64,000 nucleotides of DNA from Clostridia bacterium. GTDB taxonomy: Bacteria > Bacillota > Clostridia > Christensenellales > Aristaeellaceae. The stretch is taken from assembly GCA_017397895.1 (NCBI GenBank), contig JAFQHP010000019.1:1-64000 (forward strand). Reading direction: 5' to 3'. How positions within the stretch are numbered: position 1 is the stretch's first letter; every line of letters starts with the position of its first letter. The notes beneath the pieces are model-generated. The model was not told the DNA's origin and did not search any database. It saw only the letters and a list, made by a program, of their open reading frames with translations. Made by a program: the position numbers and the translations under genes. Of the stretch, positions 45,798 to 52,644 are shown one piece after another.

Positions 45798-45826
45798 TTG
45801 CAACAGCGGGCAAAGAGGGGTATAAT
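45798..45826 (+). promoter_or_regulatory. sigma-A promoter of the zinc-ribbon membrane protein gene
   Basis: TTGCAA (45798-45803), 17-base spacer, perfect TATAAT (45821-45826). Confidence 0.65.
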
Positions 45827-45854
45827 GAAGGGGTATGGAAAGGAGCGGAAAGCC

Positions 45855-46472
45855 ATGGCGGTATGTCCTCAGTGCAAGAGAGAGAACCCGGTGATGTCGG
45901 CCTATTGTCCGGCCTGCGGTGCACCCATGACGGAGGAAGGGGTGCAGCGGCAGCAGATAGCCCGGCAAAATGCGCAGAATGTGGGCCTGATGGGCATGAA
46001 GTGGTACAAGTTTCTGATGTATTTCAGCCTGCCGGTGAGCATCCTGATGAACGCATTCGGGCTGTATGACAGCATCCGGAGCCTGCAGGATTTCAACCCG
46101 GCGGATTATTATGAAAGCCTGGCACAATTGGTGCAGGTGGAACTGATAGGCGCGGTGCTGCTGGGCATTTTGGTGATTGTGCTGGCGGCTGTGGCGGAAT
46201 GGGGGCTGGTGAAGCGGCGGTGGGCCGGGGTGCAGGCGCTGCTTGGCAGCTATCTGCTCAATGGGTTGTTTGCCCTGGTGATGGCGGTGCTGGTATACAC
46301 GGCGGACGTGCCTTCCGGTGGTTATGAAGCGATTGTTGTCACCTCCCTGGGCACCCAGTATATTTCCAATGTGGCGGCTGCTGCGGTGATGTTTTTTCTC
46401 AATCGCACCTATTTTACCAAGCGAAAAGCCCTTTTTTTGCCGGATGAAGGGGAAAATCGGCCAAGTTTTTGA
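45855..46472 (+). CDS. zinc-ribbon membrane protein of unknown function
   Basis: A 205-residue protein. An N-terminal zinc ribbon (CPQCKRENPVMSAYCPACG, cysteines about 4, 7, 19, 22) is followed by about four hydrophobic helices between residues 50 and 190. The ATG at 45855 follows AAAGGAGCGGAAAGCC. Similar zinc-ribbon plus multi-helix proteins are common in Clostridia and have no assigned role. It lies just upstream of rpsT and has its own promoter. Confidence 0.7.
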   Translation: MAVCPQCKRENPVMSAYCPACGAPMTEEGVQRQQIARQNAQNVGLMGMKWYKFLMYFSLPVSILMNAFGLYDSIRSLQDFNPADYYESLAQLVQVELIGAVLLGILVIVLAAVAEWGLVKRRWAGVQALLGSYLLNGLFALVMAVLVYTADVPSGGYEAIVVTSLGTQYISNVAAAAVMFFLNRTYFTKRKALFLPDEGENRPSF

Positions 46473-46491
46473 AAAAAATATTGAAAAACCC

Positions 46492-46520
46492 TTGCGTTTT
46501 TGAAATTGTTGTGCTAAAAT
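46492..46520 (+). promoter_or_regulatory. putative sigma-A promoter of rpsT
   Basis: TTGCGT (46492-46497), 17-base spacer, TAAAAT (46515-46520). Confidence 0.55.
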
Positions 46521-46570
46521 AGCCAATGCTGATTACAGCAAAAGAAGTATTTGCCGGGAGGTGAAGGAAG

Positions 46571-46834
46571 TTGCCGAACATCAAGTCCGCCATGAAGCGT
46601 GTTAAGGTGAGCAAGAAGAAGAACCTGCGGAATCGTATGGTGAAGACGGGCGTTAAGACTGCCGTTAAGAAGTATCAGGTCGCTCTGACCGAGGGCGTCG
46701 CCCCCGCCAGTGTGCAGCTGAGCGCCACCACCTCCGCTATCGATAAAGCGGTTTCCAAGGGTGTTGTTCATAAGAATGCCGCCAACCGCAAGAAGGCTCG
46801 TCTGGCCAAGGCCCTGAACAAGGTCGAAGCGTAA
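46571..46834 (+). CDS. rpsT: 30S ribosomal protein S20
   Basis: An 87-residue S20 with the typical basic start PNIKSAMKRVKVSKKKNLRN and a helical C-terminus (AIDKAVSKGVVHKNAANRKK). The start codon is TTG, 8 bases after GGGAGGTGAAGG. UUG or GUG starts on rpsT are known from other bacteria, where S20 represses its own translation. It ends at a bidirectional terminator. Confidence 0.97.
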   Translation: MPNIKSAMKRVKVSKKKNLRNRMVKTGVKTAVKKYQVALTEGVAPASVQLSATTSAIDKAVSKGVVHKNAANRKKARLAKALNKVEA

Positions 46835-46855
46835 GAAGCCGAATCGTTATGCGAA

Positions 46856-46885
46856 TAAAAAACCCGCATCATGGCGGGTTTTTTG
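46856..46885. terminator. bidirectional intrinsic terminator
   Basis: AAAAAACCCGC-ATCATG-GCGGGTTTTTTG. It ends rpsT on the plus strand and the GTPase operon on the minus strand. Confidence 0.92.
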
Positions 46886-46896
46886 TTTGCGTTTTT

Positions 46897-47439
46897 TTAT
46901 TTGGTGAAGGTGATCCTTCCGGCCAGGGAAAGGAAGGAATCCCGCTCCGCCTGGGGCGCCCAGAGGGAATAGGCAGCATCGTCCGTGTTAAAATAGAGGC
47001 AGAAGGCATTGTCCTTTTCCGCCAGGGCGGCGGGCAGCCCGGCCACGGTCACCCCTTCCTCCAGGGAAAGGGAAAGCCGGTTGTTGAGCAGCAGCGGCGC
47101 CGCAAAGGCGGGCTGCACGCAGGTGATGGTGAAGCCGTCGTACTGCAGGATGGCCTTGCGCACGGTGCGCCCGTTGTAGGTGACGTTCAGAGCCTGGCCC
47201 CGCATGGCATAGCCGGGCAGGGTGGGCACCGGGGCGCCGAAAACATCGGCAAGGGCGTTTGCGTCGGTGGTCTGGCCGGCTTTCAGGGGCTGAACGCCCA
47301 GGGCTTCCGGCTGGTCAAGGCCCTCAAAATGGCCGGTGAGCATCAGCACGCCCACAAAGCACAGCGCAGCGGCCACCAATAGCCCTGCCAGGTACATAAT
47401 GCCCCGGAAAATGCGCCGGGGGCCGTCTTTTTTAGCCAT
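46897..47439 (-). CDS. single-pass membrane protein of unknown function
   Basis: A 180-residue protein with a basic N-terminus (MAKKDGPRRIFRG), one hydrophobic helix (MYLAGLLVAAALCFVGVLML, about 15-34) and a roughly 145-residue outside domain with mixed alpha/beta pattern. The start follows AAGGAGAAAGCATC. It overlaps the preceding membrane-protein gene by 8 bases and is last of a three-gene operon begun by the TetM-like GTPase. No family recognised. Confidence 0.65.
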   Translation of the reverse strand: MAKKDGPRRIFRGIMYLAGLLVAAALCFVGVLMLTGHFEGLDQPEALGVQPLKAGQTTDANALADVFGAPVPTLPGYAMRGQALNVTYNGRTVRKAILQYDGFTITCVQPAFAAPLLLNNRLSLSLEEGVTVAGLPAALAEKDNAFCLYFNTDDAAYSLWAPQAERDSFLSLAGRITFTK

Positions 47440-47791
47440 GATGCTTTCTCCTTGAAGGATTTTTCTGCTTCTGCCATTCCTGGCCCGCCACGCAGGCGAC
47501 AAGGCCCAATACCACCCCGCACAGCCCAGCGCCAAGAGCGCCCGGCAGGGGCAGCAGCATCAATAAAAAGCCGGGAACAGTGCACAAAAAGGGGTGCAGG
47601 CCCTGCTTGCCGGAAAGGAAAGAGGGAAGGATACAGGCGGCGGGGAACAGCCCCCACAGGCACAGGAAATATACGGCCAGAGAGGTATCCGTATAGGACA
47701 AAAGGAACAGAAGGCCGGTCACGGCCACGGGCGGCAGGACCATGCGGATAAATGCCAGGATCAGAGGATGCTTAGCGGTCAAAAATATCAC
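47432..47791 (-). CDS. small multi-pass membrane protein of unknown function
   Basis: A 119-residue, very hydrophobic protein with three to four predicted helices (about 12-32, 37-58, 68-100) and a basic tail QEWQKQKNPSRRKHHG. It overlaps the GTPase gene upstream by 20 bases and the following gene by 8. No family recognised; tight overlap suggests it functions with one of its neighbours. Confidence 0.6.
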   Translation of the reverse strand: MIFLTAKHPLILAFIRMVLPPVAVTGLLFLLSYTDTSLAVYFLCLWGLFPAACILPSFLSGKQGLHPFLCTVPGFLLMLLPLPGALGAGLCGVVLGLVACVAGQEWQKQKNPSRRKHHG

Positions 47792-49679
47792 CTTCCAGTG
47801 CGCTGCGGGCAGCCAGGATGTATTTGGCGGTATCCAGGGGATTCACGCCGTGGCGGGGCAGGGCGTCCTGCACGTCGTCGGGGGCATAGTGCCAGCTGTG
47901 GACGCGGGTGGTGATGCCGCCCCGGCCGCCGGTCATCTGCAGCAGGGTATCGGCATAGGGCAGGGCGTTCACGGCGGGGATGAGGGCTTCAATGCGCAGT
48001 GTTTCCCCCATCATCAGGGAGGACAATACCTCTCCCCGCATGCGGGTCACGTCGCTCATCACCTTGCCGCCAAAGCTTTCCGGCACCTGGATGCAGGCCT
48101 TAAGGATGGGCTCCATCAGCCTGGTGCCGCCCCGCTGCAGTCCATCCATGACGGCCATGGGGGTGGCCACCACAAAGTCCAGAGGGTGGGTGTGGATTTC
48201 GTGATGATTGCCGCCGGTGAGGGTGATGCGGATGTCCGTTACCTCAAAGCCCCGCATGCCCTGCTTCAGGGCCAGGGGCAGGGCGTTTTCCACCTGATGC
48301 TGGTAGCGAAGGGCAATATCCCGGGGGCTGACTTTGCTTTCAAACTGCACGCCGCTGCCGGGGGGCAGGGGCTCTATGTACAGGTTCATGATGGCCCAGC
48401 AGGGCTTTGGCATGGTGTAGGCTACAAAGCCTTCGGCGGGCCGGCAGATGGTTTCCCGGTAGATGAGCTGGGGGCTGGAAAAGGTGCAGGGCAGATTGAA
48501 GCGGGTGCGCATGGTTTCTTCCAGGATTTCCAGGTGCATTCTGCCCATGGCCCGCAGGGTGGTTTCCTGGGTTTGGCGATGGTACTGTACTTGCAAAAGG
48601 GGGTCTTCCCCGGAAAGAATCTGCAGCGCCTTTCGCATTTCGTGGGCCTTGTCCGGGGAAAGGGGCTCCGCCTTCACGGCAATGAGAGGCTCCCGCAGTT
48701 CTCCCAGGCGCACCTTCCGGGGTGCCAGGCTTTCATCGCCGATGACGGTGCCCACCGGCAGGTCCGACAGGCCAAAGAGGGTGCCGATCTGGCCGGCAAC
48801 CAGCTTGCCGGTGTCCCGTTCCCGTCCGTCTGGGGAGGGCAGGCGGATCTGGGTGATTTTGCGCTGCTCGTCTTTGTAAGGAATGATATTCCGGTTTTCC
48901 AGGGTGCCGGAAAACAGACGCACCTGCACGCCCCTGCCAAGCAGGGGATCCTGCTGGGCGGCAAATACCACGGCGCAAAGGGGGCCGTCTTCCTTTCCTT
49001 CCGGGGCGGGCAGCAGGGACACAATGGCGTCCATCAATTCCGGGATGCCCCGGTCCTTCAGGGCGGAGCCGGAAAGCCCCGGAAACAGGTGCATATCCCC
49101 CATGGCCTTTTTTACAAGGGGCAAAAGCTTTTCTTCCGGGTAAATTTCCCCCGAAAGATAGTCTTCCATGATCTGATCGTCATATTCCGAAAGGACGGCC
49201 ATCAGGCCCTCCCGGTCAGAAAGGAGGCAGGCGTCTTTGGAAAGCAGCCGACGGAAGGAAGCAAGGGCCCCGGGCATGTCGGCCCCTTCCCGGTCGCATT
49301 TATTGAAAAAGAGCAGGGTGGGGATGCGGGCTTCGTGTAGGGCGCGGAACAGCACCTCCGTCTGGGGCTGCACCCCTTCGGCGGCGCTGATAACCAATAC
49401 GGCTCCGTCAGGCGCCCAGAGGGAGCGCTCCACCTCGGCGGAAAAATCGCTGTGGCCGGGGGTATCGATGAGGGTGATTTCTTCTCCCTTCCAGGTGAGG
49501 GCGGCGTTGGAAGACTGCACGGAAATGCCCCTGCGCCTTTCCACGGCCAGCCGGTCGGTATGGGCGGTGCCCTCATCCACCTTGCCGGGGGTGCGGATGG
49601 CGCCGGCGTGCAAAAGCAGCTGCTCGGACACGGTGGTTTTGCCCGCGTCCACATGGGCAAAAATGGCAATATTGCGCAT
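47772..49679 (-). CDS. TetM/EF-G-like ribosomal GTPase
   Basis: A 635-residue translational GTPase with the architecture of tetracycline-resistance ribosomal protection proteins (about 640 residues). G1 is AHVDAGKTT, G3 is DTPGHSDF and G4 is NKCD; RRRGISVQSSNAALTWKGEE matches the TetM switch I region (normally RGITIQT). Domain IV has PCWAIMNLYIEPLPPGSGVQ. The tip loop that displaces tetracycline (YSPVSTPADF in TetM) reads NHHEIHTHPLDF here, closer to EF-G. It may therefore be a housekeeping or unrelated ribosome-rescue paralogue rather than a resistance determinant. The ribosome site is AAAGGAGGGCGCC. Confidence 0.82.
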   Translation of the reverse strand: MRNIAIFAHVDAGKTTVSEQLLLHAGAIRTPGKVDEGTAHTDRLAVERRRGISVQSSNAALTWKGEEITLIDTPGHSDFSAEVERSLWAPDGAVLVISAAEGVQPQTEVLFRALHEARIPTLLFFNKCDREGADMPGALASFRRLLSKDACLLSDREGLMAVLSEYDDQIMEDYLSGEIYPEEKLLPLVKKAMGDMHLFPGLSGSALKDRGIPELMDAIVSLLPAPEGKEDGPLCAVVFAAQQDPLLGRGVQVRLFSGTLENRNIIPYKDEQRKITQIRLPSPDGRERDTGKLVAGQIGTLFGLSDLPVGTVIGDESLAPRKVRLGELREPLIAVKAEPLSPDKAHEMRKALQILSGEDPLLQVQYHRQTQETTLRAMGRMHLEILEETMRTRFNLPCTFSSPQLIYRETICRPAEGFVAYTMPKPCWAIMNLYIEPLPPGSGVQFESKVSPRDIALRYQHQVENALPLALKQGMRGFEVTDIRITLTGGNHHEIHTHPLDFVVATPMAVMDGLQRGGTRLMEPILKACIQVPESFGGKVMSDVTRMRGEVLSSLMMGETLRIEALIPAVNALPYADTLLQMTGGRGGITTRVHSWHYAPDDVQDALPRHGVNPLDTAKYILAARSALEGDIFDR

Positions 49680-49719
49680 GGGCGCCCTCCTTTGCTATCG
49701 GTTTTGTTTCTTCCCGGCC

Positions 49720-49749
49720 AGTATACCATATTTGCACCGGCCTGTACAA
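49720..49749 (-). promoter_or_regulatory. putative promoter of the GTPase operon
   Basis: Minus strand TTGTAC (49749-49744), 18-base spacer, TATACT (49725-49720). Confidence 0.55.
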
Positions 49750-49873
49750 GGAGGGGGAAGGAATAATGTTACAAATTCTTTGCAGATTTATGTGGAATTG
49801 ATGTGCGAGCTGTGGTATACTTGATTGTGGATGCCCAGGCCAATCGGGGCACGGGCAAGATGGAGGGAACGAA

Positions 49874-50740
49874 ATGACAGACAGTATTCTGATCGGCGGC
49901 GGCCCGGCGGCTGTCAGCGCGGCGCTGACGCTGAGAATGCGGGGGAAGAGCGTATTGATGCTTTATGCCGGGGATGGTGCCCTGGAAAAGGCCCACCGCA
50001 TTGATAATTATCCCGGTATGGGAAAAATCAGCGGCCGGGAAATGCTGGATACTATGCGCGCCCAGGCCATGGAAGCCGGGGTGGAAATGAAAAAAGCGGT
50101 GGTGCAGCTGGTGCAGCCGGGAAAAAAGAAGATTACGGTGCTGGCCGGTAATGAAATTTTCACCTGCAAAACCCTGCTCATTGCCACCGGCGCCCCCCGG
50201 AAGATCGGCCTGCCCGGGGAAGCGGAATTATTGGGCCGGGGCATCAGCTACTGCGCCACCTGCGACGGCATGTTTTATAAAGGAAAAAAGGCGGCGGTGG
50301 TGGGCAGCTTCCCGGAAGCGGTGGAAGACGCCAATTTCCTTTCAGAGATTGCGCAAAGCGTGGATTATTACCCGGAAGCAAAGCACGATATGGCCTTCCT
50401 GCGCCCCGGGGTGCAGATTATGGATGCAAAGCCCCTTGCCTTTGAAAAGGCGGAGGACGGGGTGCTGGTCAGAACGGAAAACGGGGAAAAAGCCTACCAT
50501 GGCGTATTTGTATTGCGGCCGGCGGTGGCCCTCAGCCAGCTGGTGCCCAAGCTGGAAACGGAAAACGAAAGGATTGTCACCGATCAGGACGGCGGCACCA
50601 ATATCCCCTTTGTGTATGCAGCAGGGGATGCAGCGGGCCTGCCCTACCAGATTGCCAAGGCAGTGGGAGAGGGCAACCGGGCCGCGCTGAAAATGGCCAG
50701 AGACATGGATAAAACAGACGAAGGAGAAAGCGGAAAATGA
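49874..50740 (+). CDS. thioredoxin reductase-like flavoprotein lacking NADPH-binding signatures
   Basis: A 288-residue FAD protein of the low-molecular-weight thioredoxin reductase family. The FAD loop is IGGGPAAVSAAL (about 7-18), the redox-active pair is SYCATCDG (C127, C130), and the C-terminal FAD site is FVYAAGDAAG. The second Rossmann motif, normally GGGNSA, reads GSFPEA (144-149), and the HRR-x-x-R NADPH-phosphate motif is absent (YYPEAKHD). Such loss is known in ferredoxin-dependent (FFTR) and other deep-branching thioredoxin reductases of anaerobes. It overlaps the following secreted-protein gene by 4 bases, and no thioredoxin gene is adjacent. Confidence 0.83.
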   Translation: MTDSILIGGGPAAVSAALTLRMRGKSVLMLYAGDGALEKAHRIDNYPGMGKISGREMLDTMRAQAMEAGVEMKKAVVQLVQPGKKKITVLAGNEIFTCKTLLIATGAPRKIGLPGEAELLGRGISYCATCDGMFYKGKKAAVVGSFPEAVEDANFLSEIAQSVDYYPEAKHDMAFLRPGVQIMDAKPLAFEKAEDGVLVRTENGEKAYHGVFVLRPAVALSQLVPKLETENERIVTDQDGGTNIPFVYAAGDAAGLPYQIAKAVGEGNRAALKMARDMDKTDEGESGK

Positions 50741-51519
50741 AGAAACTGACGGCGATGATGCTGTGCCTTGCCCTGCTGGCCTGCGCCCCCTGTACGCTGG
50801 CAGCCCGGGATGTGCAGAACATGGATATTGAAGTGAGCGGCGAAATGCAGGCGGAGCTGAACCGGGCTCTTGGGGAAGTGACGGAAAGGGAAGTGCAGGT
50901 GCACGTATACGCCTCTTCCTATGACGGGGAAAAGGCGGTGCTCTACGGCGATGTGTATGCCTGTGACATGGAAGGGCAGATTCCCGTGAACCTGCTGCCG
51001 GAGGACGCCGTTACCTGGCTGTACCACTGCCAGGTGGTGCTGGAAAAGGATTTGAATCGGGACGCCGGCTACAAGGTGGCGGCGGTGGAAAAACTCTCCC
51101 CGGAATACCGGGCGGGCAATACCGCTGCCTGGCAGACGGCGGACAATGAAGCCTACGGCTATTCCCTGCTGCTTCCCACCGGCTTTGTGTTGCAGGAAGA
51201 GGACGCCCGGCACATGGTGTGGCAGGCGGAGGGCACGGAAGAAACGTTGTCCGTGGACGCCTTTGAAAACATGGGCTATGACGCCATGCTTGCCGATTTT
51301 ATGGACGCGCCCACCGGCGAAGTGGTGCTGGAAAGCCGGGAATTCGGCTATTTTTCCACCTGGGGCGATACCTTCTATGAAGTGTACGTGGCCATGGAGG
51401 GCACGCAGTGGGGCTACATCCTGCGGCTGGATTTCCCGGCAGAGCGCCAGGGGGAATACCTGTTCTACGGTGAAATGATCCGCAATGCCTTCTTTGTGTG
51501 GGGTGGCGCAGTTGGATAA
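50737..51519 (+). CDS. secreted protein of unknown function
   Basis: A 260-residue protein with a signal peptide (MKKLTAMMLCLALLACAPC...; the hydrophobic core ends near residue 22). The LLACAPC region could also be a lipobox, making it a lipoprotein, but cleavage after CTLAA fits equally well. The rest is mixed alpha/beta with no motif I recognise. It overlaps the flavoprotein gene (ATGA) and the next gene (8 bases), so it belongs to an operon of exported proteins ending with CotH. Confidence 0.65.
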   Translation: MKKLTAMMLCLALLACAPCTLAARDVQNMDIEVSGEMQAELNRALGEVTEREVQVHVYASSYDGEKAVLYGDVYACDMEGQIPVNLLPEDAVTWLYHCQVVLEKDLNRDAGYKVAAVEKLSPEYRAGNTAAWQTADNEAYGYSLLLPTGFVLQEEDARHMVWQAEGTEETLSVDAFENMGYDAMLADFMDAPTGEVVLESREFGYFSTWGDTFYEVYVAMEGTQWGYILRLDFPAERQGEYLFYGEMIRNAFFVWGGAVG

Positions 51520-52330
51520 GAGAAATAAAAACCGGCTGATATCTGCGCTGGCCGTGATTCTGGTGCTGGCTGCGGCACTGGTTTCGGCGATGGTATCCGG
51601 CCTTGGCGGAAAAGAAACAGAAAACGCTCCTGCGGATGCTTTGGCGGCGGCCCAGGCCACCCCTGTGCCCCAGGATGTGCCGGACGGCACGGTGCTGCGC
51701 AAGGAAGGGGAAGCGTATTTCCCGGACGAAAAAAACTGGGTGTATCATTTCACCTATGCCTACCCCCATGTGACGGGGCAGGATTATGCGGCGCTGACGG
51801 TGAACGACACCTACCAGATGGCGCTGGACGAAATGCTGCAATTGGTGCTGCCCATGTTTGCCAACGAGCCGGCCATGCGCTATGACGGCAAGAATGAAGT
51901 ACACCACGATTTTGAAGTGAAGTGCAACAACGGCCGCTTCCTGTCCATCCTGCAAAAAAAGAGCCAGACCCGGGGGGAGGAAGGCGCCTTCCTGTCCCTG
52001 GAAAGCCTAACCTTTGACATGAGCGGCGAGTATCTGGGGGAAAGTCTCACCCTGCGGGGCGTGGTGATGGTGGGGGATTCCACCGACCAGATTGCCGCCG
52101 CACTGCTGCCTCCTATCTATGATGAATTTGTGAAGCTGCAGGAAATGGGGATCTGCAAAAAGGATGTGGACCGGGAGACGTTTGAAATTGAATTCAGCCC
52201 GGCCATTCATTTTTATGCGGATGATGAGGGCAATGCGGTGTTTTACCTGCCCCCCTCCCTGATGGCGGAACCCTCGTTTCAGACCCATGTGTTCATCTAT
52301 TCTCCGCAGGAGCTGGAGAAATTACTGTAA
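51512..52330 (+). CDS. single-pass membrane protein with DUF3298/RsiV-like domain
   Basis: A 272-residue protein with a short basic N-terminus (DKRNKNR), one hydrophobic helix (LISALAVILVLAAALVSAMV, about 9-28) and a 240-residue outside domain. That domain shows a DUF3298-like pattern: NDTYQMALDEMLQ, DFEVKCNNGRFLSILQ, SLTFDMSGEYLGES and a terminal VFIYSPQELEKLL, resembling the exported part of RsiV and lysozyme-sensing or peptidoglycan-related proteins. The start is uncertain: TTG 51512 gives a standard topology; GTG 51503 is also in frame. No sigma factor gene is nearby. Confidence 0.6.
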   Translation: MDKRNKNRLISALAVILVLAAALVSAMVSGLGGKETENAPADALAAAQATPVPQDVPDGTVLRKEGEAYFPDEKNWVYHFTYAYPHVTGQDYAALTVNDTYQMALDEMLQLVLPMFANEPAMRYDGKNEVHHDFEVKCNNGRFLSILQKKSQTRGEEGAFLSLESLTFDMSGEYLGESLTLRGVVMVGDSTDQIAAALLPPIYDEFVKLQEMGICKKDVDRETFEIEFSPAIHFYADDEGNAVFYLPPSLMAEPSFQTHVFIYSPQELEKLL

Positions 52331-52348
52331 GCAAAAGGAGAATGCCCT

Positions 52349-52633
52349 ATGGCTACCGGCATCTGGGTGCGGCTGATGAAGAAAAACCGCATCGATCGGG
52401 ATATCACCGCCCCCTGCTCCCTGGAAACATGGCAGGAGGCACTGGAAAATGCCTGCCAGAAGCTGGACGTGCCCCGGCCCATGATCCTGCCCCGGCACGA
52501 AAGGGACTGGGACCAGTTTTCCCAGGCCCGCTTCCTGCCCGATCATTTTGTGGAAAGCGTTTCCTTTGACCGGATGGAAGTGGAGTTTATCGACCCTGAC
52601 AAGAAAAAGAAGGAAAACCCTCTGTACTTCTGA
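52349..52633 (+). CDS. conserved small protein of unknown function
   Basis: A 94-residue soluble protein, rich in charged and aromatic residues, without signal or membrane segment. WQEALENACQKLDVPRPMIL, followed by LPRHERDWDQF, HFVESVSFDRMEVEFI and a lysine-rich tail, is a compact pattern I have no family name for. The ribosome site is AAAGGAGAATGCCCT. It lies between two exported-protein genes in the same operon and is the only cytoplasmic member besides the flavoprotein. Confidence 0.65.
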   Translation: MATGIWVRLMKKNRIDRDITAPCSLETWQEALENACQKLDVPRPMILPRHERDWDQFSQARFLPDHFVESVSFDRMEVEFIDPDKKKKENPLYF

Positions 52634-52644
52634 AAGGAAACGGC

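Noticed and set aside
47772..49679. Direct call of tetracycline resistance gene tet(M)/tet(O)
   Set aside because: The tip loop and C-terminus differ from those needed for tetracycline release, so only a TetM/EF-G-like GTPase is supported.
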